A stretch of DNA of 64,000 nt. Source: JAYREN01 sp963663375. Lineage in GTDB: Bacteria; Acidobacteriota; Holophagae; Holophagales; Holophagaceae. The notes beneath the pieces were generated by a model. That model had not been told where the DNA came from. It made no database searches and saw only the letters and a list, made by a program, of their open reading frames with translations. Shown here one piece after another: positions 9,617 to 17,668 of this stretch (position 1 is its first letter; each line of letters opens with the position of its first letter). The position numbers and the translations under genes are program-made. Location: positions 3,100,001 to 3,164,000 of the forward strand of contig OY760195.1 in assembly GCA_963663375.1 (NCBI GenBank). Reading direction: 5' to 3'.

Positions 9617-10026
9617 TATTCGGGCTCCAGGGTGCACAGCAGGGGAAACTCGTTGCGCTCGGCCAGGGCCTTCACCTGCGCGATCTTGGTATCGGCAATA
9701 TCGAAGGGATAGATCCCGGCGATGCCCTTGCCGCGCTTGTGCACATCCAGCATGATGCGCACGGCCTCGGGCTCGGGCTTGCGGAAGACCTCCCTCAGCA
9801 CCCACACCACGAAATCCTGGGTGGTGTAGTCGTCGTTGTGCAGGAGCACCTTCCACATCACCGGCGGCTGAAGTTTGGCCTTGGCGCGGGATTTGGTGGT
9901 GGTGGAAGACGTGGTATCCGGGCTTGGCCCGGAGACCACGTGGGGAGCACGAGGGGGACATCGCGAGCCAAAGGCGAGCAGGCGGTCCCCCTCGTTCATG
10001 TCAGTGTCTTGCGAAGGGCGCGGCAT
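9616..10026 (-). CDS. clpS: ATP-dependent Clp protease adaptor ClpS
   Basis: The C-terminal 85 residues carry the ClpS fold: WKVLLHNDDYTTQDFVVWVL (including the N-degron pocket residues N, D, D), VHKRGKGIAGIYPFDIADTK and the end EFPLLCTLEPE. ClpS delivers N-end-rule substrates to ClpA, which is the next gene and overlaps it by one base. The N-terminal 45 or so residues are low-complexity and encoded by a GC-rich palindrome; starts at 10026 or 9999 are both possible and neither has a clear ribosome-binding site. Confidence 0.94.
   Translation of the reverse strand: MPRPSQDTDMNEGDRLLAFGSRCPPRAPHVVSGPSPDTTSSTTTKSRAKAKLQPPVMWKVLLHNDDYTTQDFVVWVLREVFRKPEPEAVRIMLDVHKRGKGIAGIYPFDIADTKIAQVKALAERNEFPLLCTLEPE
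9952..9992. repeat. GC-rich palindrome inside the clpS N-terminal codons
   Basis: Outer arms AGGGGGAC (9952-9959) and GTCCCCCT (9985-9992) are perfect reverse complements, with a further imperfect inner pairing around GAGCC/GGCGAGC. It sits in the part of clpS that encodes the non-conserved N-terminal extension. Confidence 0.6.
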
Positions 10027-10066
10027 GGGTTGATTCTACTGGTTCATGTCCGTCTTCGGAGGATCC

Positions 10067-13000
10067 GTGAAAACTCGCCTGTTGCGGTCCCTGGCCCTGT
10101 GCTGCCTGGGCGCCCTGTTCGCCACTGCCGCCACCGAGGGAAGGTTGCTGCGCTTCCCGGACATCCATGGCGATTTCGTAGTGTTTGTCCACGGCGGGGA
10201 CATCTGGCGAGTGCCCACGGCGGGAGGCGAGGCCCGGCGCCTCACGGCCCACGCCGGGCAGGAACTCACGCCCCGCGTCTCACCGGACGGCAAGTGGATC
10301 GCCTACACGGCGGAATACACGGGCTCCCGCCAGGTCTACGTGATGCCCTCGGAGGGCGGCGACGCCCGCCAGCTCACCTTCTACACCGATGCGGGCCAGA
10401 TGCCGCCCCGGGGCGGCTTCGACAACTGGATCCTGGGCTGGAGCCCCGACGGCAAGATCCTGGTGCGCATGGCCCGCACCCCCTGGGGCGAGCGCATGGG
10501 GCGCTATCACCTGGTGGATCCCAAGGGCGGACTGGAGACTCCGCTCTCGCTGCCCACGGGCGGCAGTGCCTCCTTCTCCCCCGATGGCAAACGCCTGGCC
10601 TACTGCCCCGTGGACCGCGAGTTCCGCACCTGGAAGCGCACTCTGGGGGGCCGGGCCCAGGATGTCTGGCTCTACGATCTGGCGGCCAACCGCTCTGAGC
10701 GGATCACCACCTGGCGCGGCACCGACAACTTTCCCATGTGGCACGGCGACACGGTGTACTTCACCTCGGATCGGGACCACACCCTCAACCTCTTCGCCTA
10801 TGACCTGAAGACCCGCGCCACCCGCAAGCTCACGAACTTTTCCGAGTACGACGTGCTGTGGCCCGCCCTGGGGGGGGAGGCCATCGTCTTCATGAACGGG
10901 GGGTGGCTGTACTGCTTCGATCTCAAGACCGAGAAGGCCGAAAAGATCCCGGTGCAGTTGAACGCCGAGGCGCCCCTGATGCAGCCCTTCTTCAAGGATG
11001 TGAAGGCCAATATCGCCGGGGCGAGCCTTTCCCCCAGCGGCGCCCGGGCGGTCTTCGAGGCCCGGGGCGAACTCTTCACTGTGCCCGCCAAGGATGGCGC
11101 CACCCGCAATCTCACCCGCAGTCAGGGTGTGCGCGAGCTCGCCCCGGCCTGGAGTCCCGATGGCAAGTGGATCGCCTACCTCTCCGATGCGAGCGGCGAG
11201 TACGAGATCTACCTCCGCGCCCAGGATGGCAGCGGCCAGCCCCGACGCCTCACCACCGATGGCGACATCTGGCGCTACGACCCCAAGTGGAGCCCCGATT
11301 CCTCCAAGCTCGCCTTCGGGGATCGCAGGCAGCGCCTGCGCATCCTGGACGTGGCCACCGGCGCCCTCACGGAGGTGGACAAGGGCCAGCAGGAGGATCT
11401 CGACGATTACCGCTGGTCTCCGGACAGCCGCTGGCTCGCCTATGGCAAGAGCCATCCCAGCCGCCTGACGGGCATTTCGCTCTACTCCCTGGACCAGAAG
11501 CGCACCTTCCAGCTGGGGGATGGCCTGAGCGCCGACTGGAATCCCGCCTGGAGCGCCGACGGCAAGCATCTCTTCTTCCTCTCCAACCGCGACTTCAACA
11601 TCACCTTCAGCAGCTTCGAGTTCGACTTCCTCTACACCCGCGCCACCCGCATCTTCGTGGCCTCCCTGGATCCCGAGGCCCAGCCCCTCTTCCCCCTCAA
11701 GAGCGACGAGGAGAAGGGCAAGGCGGCCGAGGCCAAGGATGACAAGAAGGACGACAAAAAAAACAAGGCCAAGGAGGACAAGAAGGACGCGCCCAAGCCC
11801 GTGGTGCGCCTGGTGCCCGAGGGCTTCCAGGCCCGCACCCTGGCCCTGCCGGGGCTCAAGGCCGACACCTACGGCGCCCTGGCCGCCTCGGAAGAGGCCC
11901 TCTACTACCTGCGCGGTGGTGACGGTGGCCCCGGTGCCATCTACCGTTTCGATCTCAAGGACCGCAAGGAAGAAAAGGTGCTGGAGGGCGTGAACCGCTT
12001 CGAACTGGCCCCCGATGGCAAGAAACTGCTGTACCAGGCCGGGGCCGACTGGGGCATCGCCGATGCCAAGGCGGGACTCAGTTCCGGCGAAGGACGCCTG
12101 GATCTCTCCGGCCTGCGGGTGAAGCTCGATCCCCGGGCCGAGTACCGGCAGATCTTCGAGGATGGCTGGCGCATCTTCCGCGACTGGTTTTACGACGACA
12201 AGCTCCACGGGGTGGACTGGAAGGCCATGAAGGCCCGCTACGGGCAGCTGGTGCCCTTCGTTTCCCATCGCAGTGAACTGGACTGGATCCTGGGCGAGAT
12301 GATCGGCGAGCTGGAGGCCGGTCACACCTACATCGGCGAGGGCGACGAGCCCCGCATTCCCCGGGTGGAAGGGGGCATGCTCGGCTGCGATTTCCAGGCC
12401 CACCCTTCGGGCCGCTACCGCATCGAGAAGATCTTCCAGGGCGAGAACTGGGACGGGCGCTTCCGCTCACCCCTCACCGAGCCCGGCACCCAGGCCAAGG
12501 AGGGCGAGTTCCTGCTGGCCATCGACGGCGTGGAGCTCAAGACCGACGACAATCCCTATCGCCTGCTGGAAGACAAGGCGGGCAAGCCGGTGCAGCTCAC
12601 CCTCAACGCCCAGCCCACCCTGAGCGGCGCCCGTCAGATCACCGTGAAGGCTCTGGCCAGCGAACTGGATCTCCGCTACCTGGATTGGGTCAAGAGCCGC
12701 ATGGCCCTGGTGGACAAGCTCTCCGGCGGCCGCATCGGCTACATCCACATGCCGGACACCGCCATGGAGGGCAGCCGCATGCTGCAGAAGCTCTTCTACG
12801 GCCAGGCCGCCAAGTCCGCGCTCATCGTGGATGACCGCTTCAACGGCGGCGGCTTCATCCCCGTGCGCGCCATCGAGTACCTGGCCCGCAAGACCCAGGC
12901 CCTCTGGGCTCGGCGCGGCATCACCAGCATGCGTTCTCCCGCCTTCGCCCATGACGGCCCCAAGGCCATGCTCATCAACGGCTACTCCAGCTCCGGCGGC

Positions 13001-13333
13001 GACGCGCTGCCCTACTGGTTCCGCAAGCACGGCCTGGGCCCCCTCATCGGCACCCGCACCTGGGGCGGCCTCATCGGCCTCTCCGGCAACCCCGCCTTCG
13101 TGGACGGCGGCGGCGCCCAGGTGCCCACCTTCCGCATCTTTGACGGCAAGGGCAACTGGATCATCGAGAATGAAGGCGTGGCCCCCGACCACGAAGTGAT
13201 CGACCTTCCCGAAGCCCTCATCAAGGGCGGCGATCCCTCCGTGGAAAAGGCCGTGGAAATTCTCCTGAAGGAACTCGCCCAGCACCCGGTGGGCGATCCT
13301 GCCACGCCGGTACCGCCGGTGATGGGGAAGTAG
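10067..13333 (+). CDS. Tricorn-like S41 peptidase, exported (first of two)
   Basis: A protein of about 1088 residues. The start is taken as GTG at 10067, four bases after GGAGG; it gives a classical signal peptide (MKTRLLRSLALCCLGALFAT). The order is: WD40/PD40-like beta-propeller repeats (SPDGKWIAYTAEY and similar, about 30-560), a Lys/Asp/Glu-rich linker near 550-575, a second propeller-like part, then a PDZ and S41 catalytic core. Likely catalytic His is H753 (EAGHTYIGEG) and the nucleophile S976 in YSSSGGDALP. Archaeal Tricorn uses Ser-Asp at this position; here the Asp is Gly. It probably degrades peptides in the periplasm. Confidence 0.92.
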   Translation: MKTRLLRSLALCCLGALFATAATEGRLLRFPDIHGDFVVFVHGGDIWRVPTAGGEARRLTAHAGQELTPRVSPDGKWIAYTAEYTGSRQVYVMPSEGGDARQLTFYTDAGQMPPRGGFDNWILGWSPDGKILVRMARTPWGERMGRYHLVDPKGGLETPLSLPTGGSASFSPDGKRLAYCPVDREFRTWKRTLGGRAQDVWLYDLAANRSERITTWRGTDNFPMWHGDTVYFTSDRDHTLNLFAYDLKTRATRKLTNFSEYDVLWPALGGEAIVFMNGGWLYCFDLKTEKAEKIPVQLNAEAPLMQPFFKDVKANIAGASLSPSGARAVFEARGELFTVPAKDGATRNLTRSQGVRELAPAWSPDGKWIAYLSDASGEYEIYLRAQDGSGQPRRLTTDGDIWRYDPKWSPDSSKLAFGDRRQRLRILDVATGALTEVDKGQQEDLDDYRWSPDSRWLAYGKSHPSRLTGISLYSLDQKRTFQLGDGLSADWNPAWSADGKHLFFLSNRDFNITFSSFEFDFLYTRATRIFVASLDPEAQPLFPLKSDEEKGKAAEAKDDKKDDKKNKAKEDKKDAPKPVVRLVPEGFQARTLALPGLKADTYGALAASEEALYYLRGGDGGPGAIYRFDLKDRKEEKVLEGVNRFELAPDGKKLLYQAGADWGIADAKAGLSSGEGRLDLSGLRVKLDPRAEYRQIFEDGWRIFRDWFYDDKLHGVDWKAMKARYGQLVPFVSHRSELDWILGEMIGELEAGHTYIGEGDEPRIPRVEGGMLGCDFQAHPSGRYRIEKIFQGENWDGRFRSPLTEPGTQAKEGEFLLAIDGVELKTDDNPYRLLEDKAGKPVQLTLNAQPTLSGARQITVKALASELDLRYLDWVKSRMALVDKLSGGRIGYIHMPDTAMEGSRMLQKLFYGQAAKSALIVDDRFNGGGFIPVRAIEYLARKTQALWARRGITSMRSPAFAHDGPKAMLINGYSSSGGDALPYWFRKHGLGPLIGTRTWGGLIGLSGNPAFVDGGGAQVPTFRIFDGKGNWIIENEGVAPDHEVIDLPEALIKGGDPSVEKAVEILLKELAQHPVGDPATPVPPVMGK

Positions 13334-13357
13334 TCGAGGGAATCACTTGCATGAGCC

Positions 13358-13394
13358 ATGGCCCTGGATTCGAGCGATCCGGGGCCATGTTTTT
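13358..13394 (+). terminator. Intrinsic terminator after the first Tricorn-like gene
   Basis: A 12-bp stem with one G-T wobble (ATGGCCCTGGAT pairing with ATCCGGGGCCAT), a 7-base loop and a following GTTTTTAT run. It lies 25 bp after the stop codon. Confidence 0.8.
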
Positions 13395-13429
13395 ATCGAA
13401 AGACGAAACGCCTTGTACCCACCGGGTGG

Positions 13430-14098
13430 CTATGCCTTCAGCACCACTTCCCTCCGCCATTCCCCCCGCCCCTCTGCATGCACTTCCCAGAAGACTTCTG
13501 CGATGGCATCGGCGTTGAAGGGGGTGTGGGGCTGGACGAAGCCAGCGATGGTGAGGGTGGCCACGTGGATGCCTGCGGGGGTGAGTTCTTCGGCAAGGCA
13601 CAGGGCGAGGGTGCGCAGGCCTGCCTTGCCGATGGAGAGGCTGGGCTGATCGGCCTGGGGGGACAGGGCCAGGCCGCCGCCGGTGAGGAGGATGGTGCCG
13701 CTTCTTGAGGCACGCATGGCAGGTAGGGCCCACTGGATGCTCTCCAGGGCTGCCGCCACGTTCACCCGGAAGTCGTGCTGGAGGGCTTCAGGGGCGAGGG
13801 CGCTGGCGGGGGTGGCGGCGCCCTGGGAGGCGTTGTAGACGAGCACCTGGGGGGAGCCGCCATGGTCGGCGGTAACCCGTTGGAGGGCGGCCTTCAGGGC
13901 GTTCGGATCGACCGCATCGGCCACCTGGATGTGCCACTCGGGGGCACCAGCCTGGGCCAGGGCAGCCTCGAAGGGGGGGCGGTGGGCTTCCTGCTGGATC
14001 ACCAAGCCCACCGCGAAACCCTCACGGGCGAAGCGGCGACCCACGGCCAGGCCGATGCCGGGACCGGCTCCGATGACAAGGGCGAGGGGCAGGGGCAT
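13430..14098 (-). CDS. Short-chain dehydrogenase/reductase-family protein, atypical active site
   Basis: A 222-residue Rossmann protein: LALVIGAGPGIGLAVGRRFA is the nucleotide-binding glycine motif, VLVYNAS corresponds to the NNAG position, and SIGKAGLRTLALCLAEEL is the active-site helix. The usual YxxxK motif reads LSIGK, so the catalytic tyrosine is replaced by leucine, and the preceding catalytic serine region reads LLTGGGLALS. Cofactor binding looks intact, but classical ketone/alcohol redox chemistry is doubtful. It is single-gene, with an IS30-type element about 210 bp upstream. Confidence 0.85.
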   Translation of the reverse strand: MPLPLALVIGAGPGIGLAVGRRFAREGFAVGLVIQQEAHRPPFEAALAQAGAPEWHIQVADAVDPNALKAALQRVTADHGGSPQVLVYNASQGAATPASALAPEALQHDFRVNVAAALESIQWALPAMRASRSGTILLTGGGLALSPQADQPSLSIGKAGLRTLALCLAEELTPAGIHVATLTIAGFVQPHTPFNADAIAEVFWEVHAEGRGEWRREVVLKA

Positions 14099-14133
14099 GG
14101 TGGCTCCGGGGGGCGGGTAGGGCGGTTTCTCCC

Positions 14134-14246
14134 CAGATTATCGGCCAAGCTCCCCTCGAACGCGTTCAGGGGAAATCCATTGTCTGTCTGGAGACGCTGG
14201 GAATCGGCAAGGGTACGTTCCGCCGGCTCCTCCAGGCCATGTCTGT
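14134..14246 (+). other. Possible remnant of a gene ending in a helix-turn-helix
   Basis: One plus-strand frame reads ...LERVQGKSIVCLETLGIGKGTFRRLL... (quoted parts only), where LGIGKGTFRRLL resembles the recognition helix region of Fis-type HTH domains. There is no start, and the frame runs into the IS30 end. It may be a decayed fragment; the resemblance is short and could be chance. Confidence 0.2.
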
Positions 14247-14309
14247 GCAACCCAGAGCGGCAAGGAACGCAAGCCGACTCACGCGAATTTTGTTTTTATC
14301 CCGGCGGTT

Positions 14310-15383
14310 TCAAGTTCCAAGTGCAACAGGCTTGGGTGGATTTGACCAGAAGGCCTGGAAATCAAAAGCGCCTTCTGGAAGGAAAAGCTCTGCGGGGCAT
14401 TTCCACCCGAGGGATTTCCTCGGACGGACATTCAGGGTCCAGGCGATGGTATCGAGTTCATCCTGCGTGTAGACGCTCAGGTCTGAGCCCTTGGGCAAGT
14501 AGTCGCGGAGCAAGCCATTGGTGTTCTCGTTGATGCCGCGTTCCCAGGGGCTGTGCGGGTGGGCGAAGTAGACGGTCATGCCGGTCTCTTTGCTGAACAG
14601 CTCGTGGGCCGCCATCTCCCGCCCCTGGTCGTAGGTCAGGCTGCGCAGCATCTGGGAATCGATACGAGCGAGCACGCGAGAAAAGCTCTCGGCGGCACAG
14701 GCAGCCGTGGCGTGATCCATTTGGGCCAGGACGGTGAACAGGGTCTTGCGTTCAACCAGGGTACCGACCTGGGAGCGGTTGCGGGCGCCCTTGATGAGAT
14801 CACCCTCCCAATGGCCGGGGACCAGGCGCTCGGAAACATCGACGGGACGTTCATCAATGCTGGTCATGTTCGGGATGAGGCCACGTCGGTCCTCCCCCCG
14901 CGCACGAGGTCTGCGGGTCTTGTGGGACTTCCGCAGCAAGGCAATGACCTCGGTGCGCAGCTCGCCTCTGGGCATCGCATAGATGGCGGAGTAGATCGTT
15001 TCATGGCTGATGCGCACAGGCTCTGGCATACGCGCGAGTGTGCCCCCCACCTGCTCAGGGGACAAGCCGCTGGCCAACCCTTCGAGGACGAGCCGCCACA
15101 ACGGGGATCCCACCTCCAGCTTCCGTAGCACACGGGGTTTGGAGGCAAGCATCTTGGCCCTGGCCTGGGCGTTCTGGAGGCGGTAGCCGCCCGCGAGGGG
15201 CTGACGACCGCGCCTACGGGGACGAGTCGGAGCCTGCCAGTCGTTCCGATCAAGCTCCCGCTTGATGGTCGAAGCCGCGCGATTCAAGCCTCGGGCGATC
15301 GCCCGAGGCTTGAATCCCAACTCCAGCTTCGCCTGGATCATTGCTCGTTCCTCGCAACTCAGGTGTGTGTAATGTCTTCCCAT
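14310..15383 (-). CDS. IS30-family transposase
   Basis: About 357 residues from MGRHYTHLSCEERAMIQ, the usual IS30 N-terminal helix-turn-helix start; a longer frame from 15485 extends outside the element. HTH_38-like domain at residues 3-45 (LSCEERAMIQAKLELG...RAIARGLNRAASTIKREL), then an rve/DDE integrase core with HWEGDLIKGA (first Asp), LTYDQGREM (second Asp) and HSPWERGINENTNGLLR (Glu). No stops or frameshifts, so probably functional. Confidence 0.93.
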   Translation of the reverse strand: MGRHYTHLSCEERAMIQAKLELGFKPRAIARGLNRAASTIKRELDRNDWQAPTRPRRRGRQPLAGGYRLQNAQARAKMLASKPRVLRKLEVGSPLWRLVLEGLASGLSPEQVGGTLARMPEPVRISHETIYSAIYAMPRGELRTEVIALLRKSHKTRRPRARGEDRRGLIPNMTSIDERPVDVSERLVPGHWEGDLIKGARNRSQVGTLVERKTLFTVLAQMDHATAACAAESFSRVLARIDSQMLRSLTYDQGREMAAHELFSKETGMTVYFAHPHSPWERGINENTNGLLRDYLPKGSDLSVYTQDELDTIAWTLNVRPRKSLGWKCPAELFLPEGAFDFQAFWSNPPKPVALGT

Positions 15384-15423
15384 GCATCCATTCTTTCTGA
15401 GGAATGTTGCACTTGGGGATTGA
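14310..15423 (-). mobile_element. IS30-family insertion sequence (about 1114 bp)
   Basis: The ends share an inverted repeat of about 19 bp with 16 matches (left TCAAGTTCCAAGTGCAACA; right, reverse complement, TCAATCCCCAAGTGCAACA). One transposase gene fills the element, its stop codon lying in the left repeat. No convincing 2-3 bp target duplication was found, so exact end bases may be off by one to three. It sits between genes, upstream of the short-chain dehydrogenase and of the phosphate butyryltransferase. Confidence 0.85.
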
Positions 15424-15617
15424 GCGCGCCCTGCGTTTTCAACAGGAATAAAGGGGATGGAAACAAGCGTGGTTCGGCCCGGCATTCTGCATCCGTCGTT
15501 CCGCGCCCTTGACCTTGACCTGCATCACATCGCCTTTGGCTCCGCCTGCGAAGGCCCGGAAAGGCCCGTGGAATATGGTATTCTCGGCCTTTTGAGCCAT
15601 TCCTTTCGGGAGCCATC

Positions 15618-16523
15618 ATGCCGATCACCAAGCTCGACCAGATCCTCGAGGCCGTGAAGTCCAAGGCGAAGAAGCGCCTCGTGGCTGCCTGGGCGGTGGA
15701 TGCCCACACCATCGAAGCCGTGAATGGGGCCAGGGAAAAGGGCATCATCGACGCCACCCTGGTGGGTGATGAGGCCCAGATCCGCTCGGCCCTGGCGGAT
15801 CTCAAGCTGGATCCCGCGAACTTCGAGATCATTCACGAAGCCACGGATACTGGCGCGGGCGCCAAGGCCGTGGAACTGATCCGCAGCGGGCATGGACAGA
15901 TCCTGATGAAGGGACTGCTCAGCACCGACAAGTACATGCGGGCCATCCTGAACAAGGAGAAGGGCCTGATGCCCGCGGGCTCCGTGCTCAGCCACATCAC
16001 CGTCATCGAAAACGCCAACTACCCCAAGCTGATCGTCTGCGGCGATGTGGCGGTGCTGCCCTATCCCGACCTCAAGCAGAAGGTGGCCATCACCAACTAC
16101 GCGATTCAGGTGGGCCAGACCCTGGGCATCGAGAAGCCCAAGGTGGCGCTCATCGCCGCCACTGAGCAAGTGAGCGAAGGCATCGAGGCCACGGTGCATG
16201 CTTCCGTCATCAGCAAGATGGCCGACCGCGGCCAGATCAAGGGCGCCTTCGTGGATGGCCCCATGGGGCTGGACGTGGCCATCGACAAGGAAAGCGCCGA
16301 GACCAAGGGCGTGAAGGGCGAAGTGCCGGGGGATGCCGACTGCCTGGTGTTCCCCAACATCGATGCGGGCAACGTGTTCTACAAGACCAACACCAAGCTG
16401 GCGGGCTGCGAGTTGGCCGCCATGGTGGTGGGCGCCAGCGTGCCCTGCGTGCTCTCCAGCCGCGGCGATTCCGCCCAGACCAAGCTCTACTCCATCGCCC
16501 TGGCGGCCCTGAGCGCCAAGTAG
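15618..16523 (+). CDS. ptb: Phosphate butyryltransferase (phosphotransacylase family)
   Basis: A 301-residue protein, the length of clostridial Ptb. It has the PTA/PTB domain with GQILMKGLLSTDKYMRAIL, DGPMGLDVAIDKESAETKG, VFPNIDAGNVFYKT and SRGDSAQTKLYSIAL, the last typical of butyryl rather than acetyl enzymes. The reaction exchanges CoA and phosphate on butyryl (or branched acyl) groups: acyl-CoA + Pi = acyl-phosphate + CoA. The usual partner butyrate kinase is not adjacent. RBS GGGAG precedes the ATG. A strong hairpin follows, so it appears monocistronic. Confidence 0.88.
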   Translation: MPITKLDQILEAVKSKAKKRLVAAWAVDAHTIEAVNGAREKGIIDATLVGDEAQIRSALADLKLDPANFEIIHEATDTGAGAKAVELIRSGHGQILMKGLLSTDKYMRAILNKEKGLMPAGSVLSHITVIENANYPKLIVCGDVAVLPYPDLKQKVAITNYAIQVGQTLGIEKPKVALIAATEQVSEGIEATVHASVISKMADRGQIKGAFVDGPMGLDVAIDKESAETKGVKGEVPGDADCLVFPNIDAGNVFYKTNTKLAGCELAAMVVGASVPCVLSSRGDSAQTKLYSIALAALSAK

Positions 16524-16551
16524 AAAGCAGTCGCGCACGTTGGTGCCTATG

Positions 16552-16580
16552 GGGCTCTGAAGGTTTCTCCTTCAGAGCCC
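16552..16580 (+). terminator. Hairpin after ptb
   Basis: A perfect 12-bp inverted repeat (GGGCTCTGAAGG and CCTTCAGAGCCC) around a 5-base loop, 29 bp after the ptb stop. The tract after it (GAAGTCTTTA) is only weakly T-rich. Confidence 0.6.
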
Positions 16581-16693
16581 GAAGTCTTTACCTCTTCCCA
16601 GTTCGGTTTAGCTCTCGATCCTTGGGGTCTGAGAGGAATAACCGCCATGGGGCCGAGGCCCCCTCGCGTCCTGGTTCGGGCTAATCTGGAGCC

Positions 16694-17536
16694 ATGTCCA
16701 CGTCCAAGCTCCCCCTGCTGTCCCGTATGCACGGCGCCAAGGATCTTTCAGCCAGCCAGCGGCGCATCGCGGATTGTCTTGAGGCCAACCTCAACGAGGC
16801 AGCCCTGTGGGGAGTTGAGGACTTGGCGAAGGAATCCAGCACCTGCGTGGCGACGGTGGTGCGCTTCGCCAAGAAGCTGGGCTATACGGGCTACCTGGAG
16901 ATGCGCAAGGCTCTGGTCAGCTCGGCCAAGAAGCACTACCAGCGCGGCGATCAGCTCCTGGAAGCCCCGGCCCAGGCGGCGGCCACCCTGGTGGAAGTGG
17001 CACGTCGGGATATCCGCAACATCGAGCTGCTGGTGCAGGCGGTGAACGAGGATCTCCTTCAGAGCGCGGCGCAGATGCTCAAGAAGAGCCGCCTGCGGCT
17101 GGTCATTGGTGACGGTGTGTCGGCCCTCATGAGCCGCCAGCTCGCCTACCTACTCATCAATACCGGCGTACCCGCCCTGGAGGGGAGCCCGGCCGATTTC
17201 GCCACCCAGGTGGGCAACCTGGATGCCCGCGATCTGCTCATCGCCATCAGCATCACGCCCTACACCCGGGAAACCCTGGATGCCGCGGCCTACGCGCGCA
17301 AGCGGGGGATTCCCGTGCTGGCCTTCACCGACGGGGCGCACTCGCCGCTGGCCAAGATCGCCAATGCCACCTTGCCTATCCCAGGCAAGAATTTACTCTT
17401 TTCCCACAGCCTGGCGGCCTTCGGCGTCCTGGTCCATGCGTTGGCCACCAGCATCGCTCGGGAAGATCCCCAGAGCTCCCTGAAGAAGCTCCACGAAGTG
17501 GAGCGCGTCGCCCGGCCCAAGTTCACCAAAGACTGA
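16694..17536 (+). CDS. MurR/RpiR-family transcriptional regulator
   Basis: A 280-residue protein with an N-terminal HTH_6 domain (about residues 1-80; SASQRRIADCLEANL, LAKESSTCVATVVRFAKKLGYTGYLEMR, quoted in parts) and a C-terminal SIS domain (about 110-245; RLRLVIGDGVSALMSRQLAY, LLIAISITPYTRETLDAAAY) that in relatives binds phosphosugars or other small ligands. GGAG lies just upstream of the ATG. It immediately precedes, in the same direction, the TonB receptor/cyanophycinase cluster and is the best candidate for its regulator. A hairpin separates them, so it has its own transcript. Confidence 0.9.
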   Translation: MSTSKLPLLSRMHGAKDLSASQRRIADCLEANLNEAALWGVEDLAKESSTCVATVVRFAKKLGYTGYLEMRKALVSSAKKHYQRGDQLLEAPAQAAATLVEVARRDIRNIELLVQAVNEDLLQSAAQMLKKSRLRLVIGDGVSALMSRQLAYLLINTGVPALEGSPADFATQVGNLDARDLLIAISITPYTRETLDAAAYARKRGIPVLAFTDGAHSPLAKIANATLPIPGKNLLFSHSLAAFGVLVHALATSIAREDPQSSLKKLHEVERVARPKFTKD

Positions 17537-17554
17537 AGCCGAACCGGAGCCTTG

Positions 17555-17588
17555 AGATCGTTCGCGGGCGGATGGGAAACGATCTTTG
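17555..17588 (+). terminator. Hairpin after the RpiR-type regulator
   Basis: An 8-bp stem AGATCGTT/AACGATCT with a 15-base loop, followed by TTTG; weak intrinsic terminator candidate. Confidence 0.4.
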
Positions 17589-17607
17589 CCATTTGATGAA
17601 AAAAAAC

Positions 17608-17644
17608 TTGACCACAGTTTTGTAGGAGCATAGTTTTTTGGTCA
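17608..17644 (+). promoter_or_regulatory. Promoter and candidate operator of the TonB receptor/cyanophycinase cluster
   Basis: A sigma-70-like promoter is readable as TTGACC (17608-17613), 17-base spacer, TAGTTT (17631-17636). An inverted repeat TGACCA (17609-17614) and TGGTCA (17639-17644) brackets it with a 24-base gap, a plausible site for the adjacent RpiR-type regulator. The region is AT-rich compared with its surroundings. The operator assignment is inference. Confidence 0.6.
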
Positions 17645-17668
17645 CACTGCTTTCAGTGGGAGGGATCC

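Noticed and set aside
9617..9961. N-terminal extension of ClpA upstream of 9616
   Set aside because: It is an out-of-frame reading of clpS; the TAATG overlap gives the normal ClpA start.
10280..12403. Long open frame on the minus strand opposite the first Tricorn-like gene
   Set aside because: High-G+C DNA keeps antisense frames open; the product is low-complexity Gly/Ala/Leu/Val with no domain, while the plus-strand frame has clear S41 motifs.
14307..15426. Two- or three-base target duplication around the IS30 element
   Set aside because: GCG can be matched only by moving the two ends unequally, so no duplication is claimed.
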